Assembly (NCBI RefSeq): GCF_008698235.1
Contig: NZ_PEBH01000001.1
Span: 473,617 to 537,616 of the forward strand
Source: Bifidobacterium rousetti
GTDB lineage: Bacteria; Actinomycetota; Actinomycetes; Actinomycetales; Bifidobacteriaceae
Reading direction: 5' to 3'
DNA length: 64,000 bases
Position numbers and translations under genes: made by a program. The notes beneath the pieces were generated by a model. It was not told the origin of the DNA. It worked only from the letters and a program-made list of their open reading frames with translations, and made no database searches. Positions within the stretch are counted from its first letter, which is position 1; every line of letters starts with the position of its first letter. Below, in pieces: positions 58,922 through 64,000 of this stretch.

Positions 58922-60859
58922 TCACGCGGCGTCGCTTCCAACCCCGGCGTCGGCGTCGGCATCGGTCCCGGCGTCGGTCCATCGCGCCCTGAGCAGGAAC
59001 GCGGCGGCTTTGGGCTGGCGGTCGCGGGTGAACGCGCCCTTCCTGTTGCCGTCGACGCGCATGATGCCCTCGCCGGTCTGGAAGTCGCACAGGTTCCACA
59101 TCTGCTCGCCGACGACCGCCGGATAGGCGTCGAACACCTCGTGCTGCATCCTGAGGTACTCGCACTGGTATTCCTCGCTCCACTGCACGCTGGGCAGCTT
59201 GTGGACGCCCGCGGCGGTGTCCGCGCCATACTCGGTGAACACGAACGGCTTGTCCGGTTCGAGTTCCATCCACCGGTCCATTTCGGCCGTGAACGCGGCC
59301 TTCGCGCCGGCCAGCTGGTAGCCGCCCTGCACGTACCAGCCGTAGTAGCGGTTGAGGCAGATCACGTCGGCGAACCCGTGGCACCGGTCGCGCCCGGCGG
59401 CGGCCATCATGAGGTTCGTGTAGGTCAATGGCCTGCGCTGCGGGTCGAGCGTGCGCGCGTGGTCGAAGATCGCATGGAAGTACGGCACGGCCGACTCGGA
59501 CGCGGAGTCGGGCTCATTCATGAGGCTCCACATGATCACGCTCGGATGGTTGCGGTCGCGCGTGAACAGTTCGTCGAGCGCGGCCTTGTGCACCTCGAGC
59601 GTGCGGGTCATGACCTCCGGGTCGTCGAAGAACCCGCGACCGCGGTCCGCGTCGTCGTCGTTGGCCGCGTCGAGGAAGTTCATGAGGCTTTTCATGAAGC
59701 CGACGGCCGCGACCTCATCGATGACGAGGAAGCCCTCCCGGTCCGCCAGCCGCAGCTCCTCCTCGGAGTACGGGTAGTGGGAGGTGCGGAACGAGTTCGC
59801 GCCGCACCATTTCATGAGTTCGAAGTCGCGCTTGACGACGGCGAGGTTCTCGCCGCGGCCGTTGATGGCGCTGTCCTCGTGGCGTCCGAAGCCCTTCAGG
59901 TACACGGGCCGCCCGTTGACGAGGATCTCGCGCCCCCTGACCTCGACGGCGCGGATGCCGATCTCGTCGCGGTATTCGTCGATGATCTCACCGCTCTCGC
60001 CGTCGAGGATCGTGAACTCGATGCGGTACAGGTGGGCGTCGCGCACGTTCCACAGCCGCGCGTGGGCGACGGCGAGCGCGCCTTCGGCCCCTTCCGCGCT
60101 CGCGGCGACGTTGCCGGCCTCGTCGATCAGTCTGACGCGGATCGTGTCTCCGGACTTCAGGCCCTTGGTCCCGACGGACCCGACCGCGACCGTGTAGCGG
60201 ACGATGGCGGAGCCGTCCTTGCGGATCTCGTACGTGGTCGTGTACCCTCTGACCGCCTCGTGGGGCACGGCGACGAGCCGCACCGGGCGTTGCAGGCCGG
60301 CGTAGTTGAAGAAGTCGAAGTACGGTCCGGACACCTTCGTGCCGTCGGGCAGCGTGCCCGTGGTGCCGGCGGGCAGGCTCGCGTGGCTCAGTTCGTTGTT
60401 GAGCTGCACGACGAGGCGGTTGGGTTCGTTCCAGCGCACCGCGTCGTTCACGCGCACGGCGAACGGCGTGAAGCCGCCCTCGTGCGAGCCGACCCTCACG
60501 CCGTTGACGAAGACGTCGGCGCGGTGCGTGGCGGCGTCGAATCGCACGAACAGGTCCTTGTCGCGCCATTCGCCGGGCGCGGTGAACTCGGTCTCGTACC
60601 AGAAGTCGCCGGTGTATTCGCGTGTCCGCTTGTCGGTGAACAGATCGTTGAAGCTGGCGGGCACGGGCACCTGCGTCGCGTCCGGCAGTCCGTTCCCGGG
60701 CCAGCCGTCGCGCTCCCCCTCGCCTTCGGGGTCGAGACGGAACCGCCACATCCCGTCGAGGCCCTGTATGCGTCTTGTCGCAGTCACCCGCGGGTACAGC
60801 AGCGCGCCGTCGTTCGTATCGTCGTTCGTGCCGTTCGTACCGTTCGTCACCGTTGTCAT
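58922..60859 (-). CDS. uidA: Beta-glucuronidase, GH2 family
   Basis: A 645-residue cytoplasmic enzyme that hydrolyses beta-glucuronides. The GH2 sugar-binding domain (residues about 20-200) and TIM barrel are present, with acid/base E449 (WSLMNEPDS) and nucleophile E543 (FTEYGADT). The glucuronate-selective NxK motif is present as N605-R-K607 in VDGNRKGAFTRDRQPK, which separates it from beta-galactosidases. The N-terminus has a short Thr-Asn-Gly repeat from 9- to 12-bp units. A TetR gene lies 154 nt upstream on the same strand and may be its repressor, as UidR is in E. coli. Confidence 0.92.
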   Translation of the reverse strand: MTTVTNGTNGTNDDTNDGALLYPRVTATRRIQGLDGMWRFRLDPEGEGERDGWPGNGLPDATQVPVPASFNDLFTDKRTREYTGDFWYETEFTAPGEWRDKDLFVRFDAATHRADVFVNGVRVGSHEGGFTPFAVRVNDAVRWNEPNRLVVQLNNELSHASLPAGTTGTLPDGTKVSGPYFDFFNYAGLQRPVRLVAVPHEAVRGYTTTYEIRKDGSAIVRYTVAVGSVGTKGLKSGDTIRVRLIDEAGNVAASAEGAEGALAVAHARLWNVRDAHLYRIEFTILDGESGEIIDEYRDEIGIRAVEVRGREILVNGRPVYLKGFGRHEDSAINGRGENLAVVKRDFELMKWCGANSFRTSHYPYSEEELRLADREGFLVIDEVAAVGFMKSLMNFLDAANDDDADRGRGFFDDPEVMTRTLEVHKAALDELFTRDRNHPSVIMWSLMNEPDSASESAVPYFHAIFDHARTLDPQRRPLTYTNLMMAAAGRDRCHGFADVICLNRYYGWYVQGGYQLAGAKAAFTAEMDRWMELEPDKPFVFTEYGADTAAGVHKLPSVQWSEEYQCEYLRMQHEVFDAYPAVVGEQMWNLCDFQTGEGIMRVDGNRKGAFTRDRQPKAAAFLLRARWTDAGTDADADAGVGSDAA

Positions 60860-61013
60860 GGTTTCTTGTCCCCCTGCCGTGCGGGCGCCCCGTGCGCCCG
60901 ACCGGTTCCGTCATAGCACATGACGCGGGTCGCGCGCCATGGACACCGCCCCGCGGATTGCATGGGGTCGCGCATGCTTTGGATCTATCGGGCTATGGCT
61001 ATGGGGCGCGCGT

Positions 61014-61574
61014 TCACGGTCTCAGGGCGACGCGGCGGATGCCCTCCAGGATCGTCTGCGGGTCACGCGGGGTGCCGCCGAGCGCGCGGTGGAGGGTGAC
61101 GCCCTCGATCATCGCGTCGATGAGCTGCGCGGTGGGCTCGTCGAAGAAGCGTTCGAGCTCCGTGAGCGAGGCGGACATCCACCGGTCGACCAGATCCCGG
61201 TAGGCGGGGTCGCGCGCGGCCAGCGTGTAGAACTCGAGGTTGACGGCGAGGTCGCTCTGCGTGGTGAGCAGGTCGCCTTGGACGTGCAGGGCGATGGCCT
61301 CGCACGCCTCGTCGGCGCTGTTCGCCGAGCGCATGCGTGCGGCGAACACGTCAATGCTGCGCTGCACGAACTGTTCGAACGCCTGATGCAGCAGGTCGGA
61401 CATGCCGGCGAAATGGTAGGTCATCGACCCCAACGGCACGTCCGCGGCGGCCGCGACCGCGCGGTGGGACGTGCCGGAGACGCCGCGTTCGGCGATCACG
61501 TCGAGGCACGCGTCGATGATGCGCTGGCGGCGGTCCGGGTCGAAACGCCGCTGCGGCCGGGGTCCCTGCGTCAT
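61014..61574 (-). CDS. TetR/AcrR family regulator (possible UidR analogue)
   Basis: A 186-residue regulator with an N-terminal TetR helix-turn-helix (RQRIIDACLDVIAERGVSGT, then SHRAVAAAADVPLGSMTYHF) and a helical ligand-binding C-terminal half. The ATG lies 6 nt after the UGPase stop without a clear ribosome site, which suggests coupled translation. Its position before uidA suggests control of glucuronide use, by analogy with UidR. The E. coli protein is also TetR-type, but the two cannot be shown to be orthologous here. Confidence 0.9.
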   Translation of the reverse strand: MTQGPRPQRRFDPDRRQRIIDACLDVIAERGVSGTSHRAVAAAADVPLGSMTYHFAGMSDLLHQAFEQFVQRSIDVFAARMRSANSADEACEAIALHVQGDLLTTQSDLAVNLEFYTLAARDPAYRDLVDRWMSASLTELERFFDEPTAQLIDAMIEGVTLHRALGGTPRDPQTILEGIRRVALRP

Positions 61575-61580
61575 CGGACG

Positions 61581-63008
61581 TCAGATCCAGTTGTCCGGCT
61601 CGACGCCCTGCGGGCCGACGTATTCGCCGTTCGGCACGTAGCGGGGCTCGCCCGCGTCCTCGAGGACCGCGTCGGAGAACATGCTCACGTCGCGTCCGAA
61701 CGTCCAGTCGCCGTTGACCGTCACCGAGTTGGCGGCGGCGAGCGACGGCACACCGTACGGGAATCGCTCGTCGAAGTCGTGGATGTTCTTGTAGTAGCGA
61801 GGGTCGAGGTCGACGTTCGGGAAGATGTAGTTGCCGTCCTCCATCTCGTACGTGTCGGTCAGGTGGAAGCGGTCCGAGCGCATGATGAACAGGTCGTCGG
61901 TGGTCTTGACCGGCAGGAAGCGCATGCGGTCCACCTGCACGCAGATCGCGCCGTCGAACAGGCCGATCGCCGCGCCCATCGCGGTCTCCAGCTGGATGAC
62001 CGGCGTGGAGTCGGGGTCGGTGGGGTCGACGGTCTTGTGGTTGCGGATGACGGGAAGCGGCAGCACGCCGTCGTATTCGGCGAGCTTGGCCTTGAGCGCG
62101 TCGACGCGCACCCAGATGGAGTTCGTGTTGAAGTACGGGTGCTTGGAGATGTCCTGCGCGGCCTTCTTGTCTTCGGCGTGGACCTGGCTCATCTCGCGCA
62201 GGATGAGACGGCCGGTCTTCCTGTCGCGCACGATGTGGCCGCCCTTGCGGTCGGCGTAGGTGCGGCGCGCGACCTCGACCATGAACGGCGCGCCCGTGTC
62301 CTCGAAGTGCTGCGCGAGGGTGCGCGAGGGGCGGGCGCCGAGGTTGTCGGAGTTGGAGATGAACAGGTATTCGAAGCCGTTCTCCTCGAGCTTGTCGAGC
62401 AGGCCCGACTCCCAGATCGTGGAGAACAGGTCGCCGTGGCCCGGCGGGCACCATTCGAGGTCCGGGTTCTCGGGGAAGGAGACGGGCGCGCCGGTGGTCG
62501 GGTCTATCTTCGGTTCGACGTGCTGGATGATCTCCATCGGGATGTGCTCCTGATGGAAGTGGCGGTTGTGGTGGAGCACCTTCATCGTGTCCTTGGAGGT
62601 GCGGAACGAGTTCATCAGGGTCAGCGGCAGTTCGACGCCGAGTCGCGTGCGCGCGGTGAGCACCTGGCCCAAGATGATGTCGATGAAACGCATCTGCTTG
62701 GCCTTGTGGCGGCGCACCGGCAGCAGCGACTTCGCGCAGTCGAGGCCCATCGAGGTGCCGAGTCCGCCGTTGAGCTTGAGGAACGCGGTCTTGGCGAACG
62801 CGTTCACCGCCTGCTCGTGGTCGATGGTCCGGTAGACGTCATGGAAGCTGGGCACGCCGACGAGGGGCTCCACGTCCGCCTCGCGTATCCAGCTGGACGC
62901 CTCCTCGTTGCGCCAGACGTCGTACAGGCGCCTGAACTGGTTGATGGCCATCTCGCTCATGCCATGGTCGCGCATCTTTGCGGCGGACTGGTCGAACACG
63001 TCGGACAC
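61581..63008 (-). CDS. UTP--glucose-1-phosphate uridylyltransferase (UDPGP type)
   Basis: A 475-residue enzyme of the eukaryote-like UDPGP family that makes UDP-glucose, used in galactose and lacto-N-biose metabolism in bifidobacteria. The nucleotide-binding motif KLNGGLGTSMGLDCAKSLLP is near residue 80, with ENPDLEWCPPGHGD and NSDNLGA downstream. The GTG start at 63008 (VSDVFDQSAAKM) has AAAGGAG 8 nt upstream and gives the usual length. TetR and uidA genes follow on the same strand. Confidence 0.93.
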   Translation of the reverse strand: MSDVFDQSAAKMRDHGMSEMAINQFRRLYDVWRNEEASSWIREADVEPLVGVPSFHDVYRTIDHEQAVNAFAKTAFLKLNGGLGTSMGLDCAKSLLPVRRHKAKQMRFIDIILGQVLTARTRLGVELPLTLMNSFRTSKDTMKVLHHNRHFHQEHIPMEIIQHVEPKIDPTTGAPVSFPENPDLEWCPPGHGDLFSTIWESGLLDKLEENGFEYLFISNSDNLGARPSRTLAQHFEDTGAPFMVEVARRTYADRKGGHIVRDRKTGRLILREMSQVHAEDKKAAQDISKHPYFNTNSIWVRVDALKAKLAEYDGVLPLPVIRNHKTVDPTDPDSTPVIQLETAMGAAIGLFDGAICVQVDRMRFLPVKTTDDLFIMRSDRFHLTDTYEMEDGNYIFPNVDLDPRYYKNIHDFDERFPYGVPSLAAANSVTVNGDWTFGRDVSMFSDAVLEDAGEPRYVPNGEYVGPQGVEPDNWI

Positions 63009-63265
63009 TCTTGTGCTCCTTTTCACATCGTGCGGCTGTTGCTTTACGCTGATTGTCGAAACTGGTGTCCAGTCTAACGGCAAAGACGTCCGCGCGCTCG
63101 TCATGGCGGCCCGCACGGTGTGGAGTGTCGGTGAATGCGGGGCGAGGTCACGCCGTTGCGCGTGGGATAATTCGATGTGGAAGCCACGGATGATTCATGG
63201 ATGAGATGAATGGAAGGCGAGCGCCGGCGGCCGAAGCCGGCGCGGAAGGCGGGAGGAAGACGCTT

Positions 63266-64000
63266 ATGACTCGACCGAATGTGTCCGGAACCGACGCAGA
63301 TCTCCGTCCGCTGTTCGGGGATCGCGAACAGCTGCTCGAACGGGCCAAGGGCATCAACGCCTGTTACTGCAGGATCGACGTGCACGACCGCGCCGCCGTC
63401 GACACCGCGTGGGAGTCGCTGGACGACTTCCCCCGCAGGTCGAGCGAGGCGAGCGCGCTGTATCTGCCGGTCGAGGCGGCTCGGGCGAGGCTCGGCGCGG
63501 ACACGGAGGAGATCGCGCAACTCGAGCACCGCCGGTGGAACGCGTTCCACGAGGCCGAGGGCTTCTCCCCCATGGATCGCGCCACGCTTGAGGAGCGATT
63601 CCGCTCCGCGTTGGACGGCAAGGCCCTGCGTGCGGTGGGTAAAGACTCAGCACCAACCGCGATCGACCCCGATGATCTCGAGGCGTGCGGCCGGTACGCC
63701 CGCAGCGACACCCCCGAGTATGCGCCGTGCGGCCGCCGTCACCTGTGTCTGGTCGGCTGGGACCGATTGGGCGAGGTGAACGAGTGGTACGCCGAGCTCG
63801 ACCCGCGTCTGCGCAAGCGCGACTTCAAGCAGGCCGACCGCGACGTGACCCGCCTGATCGGTCTGCTCGGCGACGCTTGGCTGGACGAGACGCTCAACCG
63901 CGGAGGACTCACCGTCGAACAGCTGGCCGCGATCCCGCCCGAGCCGGTGATGCGCGCGTTCGTCGAGGCTTGCGACAAGGGCGAAGGCACTGTCTCGCAC
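63266..64000 (+). CDS. RyR-like domain hypothetical protein (cut by window edge)
   Basis: 245 codons are visible from an ATG at 63266 (MTRPNVSGTDADLRPLFG), with GGGAGGAA about 8 nt upstream; no stop occurs before the window end. The segment EIAQLEHRRWNAFHEAEGF resembles RyR domains, which bind ligands in bacterial signalling and defence proteins. An upstream in-frame ATG (about 63195) would add 24 residues. Near the C-terminal end of the visible part are charged helices. The function is unknown and the rest of the protein lies outside. Confidence 0.6.
   Translation, partial: MTRPNVSGTDADLRPLFGDREQLLERAKGINACYCRIDVHDRAAVDTAWESLDDFPRRSSEASALYLPVEAARARLGADTEEIAQLEHRRWNAFHEAEGFSPMDRATLEERFRSALDGKALRAVGKDSAPTAIDPDDLEACGRYARSDTPEYAPCGRRHLCLVGWDRLGEVNEWYAELDPRLRKRDFKQADRDVTRLIGLLGDAWLDETLNRGGLTVEQLAAIPPEPVMRAFVEACDKGEGTVSH

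Overview
The window is high-GC actinobacterial chromosome and most likely Bifidobacterium. This rests on the run rpsD, histidine phosphatase, DUF948, DUF6167-like, alaS; on DUF6020- and DUF1846-type proteins; on a UGPase of the bifidobacterial type; and on sortase-dependent pilins. I cannot name the species. No rRNA, tRNA or CRISPR array was recognised. Both window edges cut a gene: alaS on the left and a RyR-like protein on the right.

Layout. 1-9.2 kb (minus strand): alaS, two small membrane proteins, a histidine phosphatase, rpsD, a DUF4418 plus MacB-like ABC module, and a PcrA/UvrD helicase with a long Ser-Tyr-Gly low-complexity insert. 9.4-11.4 kb (plus strand): xpt and a xanthine-type NCS2 permease. 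11.5-22.7 kb (minus strand): an accessory defence operon with a PLD-like/SNF2 helicase, a DUF4391 protein, an unknown protein, an XRE-ImmA metallopeptidase, and type III Mod and Res. A small XRE regulator is divergent to it and faces a Fic/VbhA-like toxin-antitoxin pair. 24.4-28.1 kb: AIM24, DUF1846 and a DUF6508-like protein, with two arrays of DNA/RNA hairpins between them. 28.2-33.1 kb: two LPXTG pilins with no sortase gene beside them. 33.7-41 kb: an AlbA/Schlafen-type protein, an ABC-2 exporter with three genes, and a NarL-type two-component system. 41-46.8 kb: a three-gene cell-envelope operon. 47-64 kb: GH13, a DEAD-box helicase, two SDRs, AraC, a uracil permease, a histidine phosphatase, an L,D-transpeptidase, an AEC transporter, AzlCD, beta-glucuronidase with a TetR regulator, and UGPase.

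The most striking signals are two 10-base homopolymers. One is a C10 run (coding strand) just after the start codon of the type III mod gene. It leaves mod one base out of frame in this assembly, so the gene appears phase-OFF; C9 or C12 would restore a full Mod. The other is a G10 run sitting exactly between a perfect -35 (TTGACA) and a weak -10 upstream of the pilin operon, a layout in which slippage would tune promoter spacing. Together they suggest that DNA methylation (a possible phasevarion) and pili are independently switchable here.

Other notable structure: four hairpins with nearly identical 11-13 bp stems and unrelated loops of about 20 nt; a second hairpin family with compensatory stem changes; a bifidobacterial REP-like palindrome family, one copy of which seems to have duplicated the overlapping 3' ends of two convergent genes; an operator-like inverted repeat between the defence operon and a controller-like regulator; and a palindrome upstream of the exporter/two-component pair.
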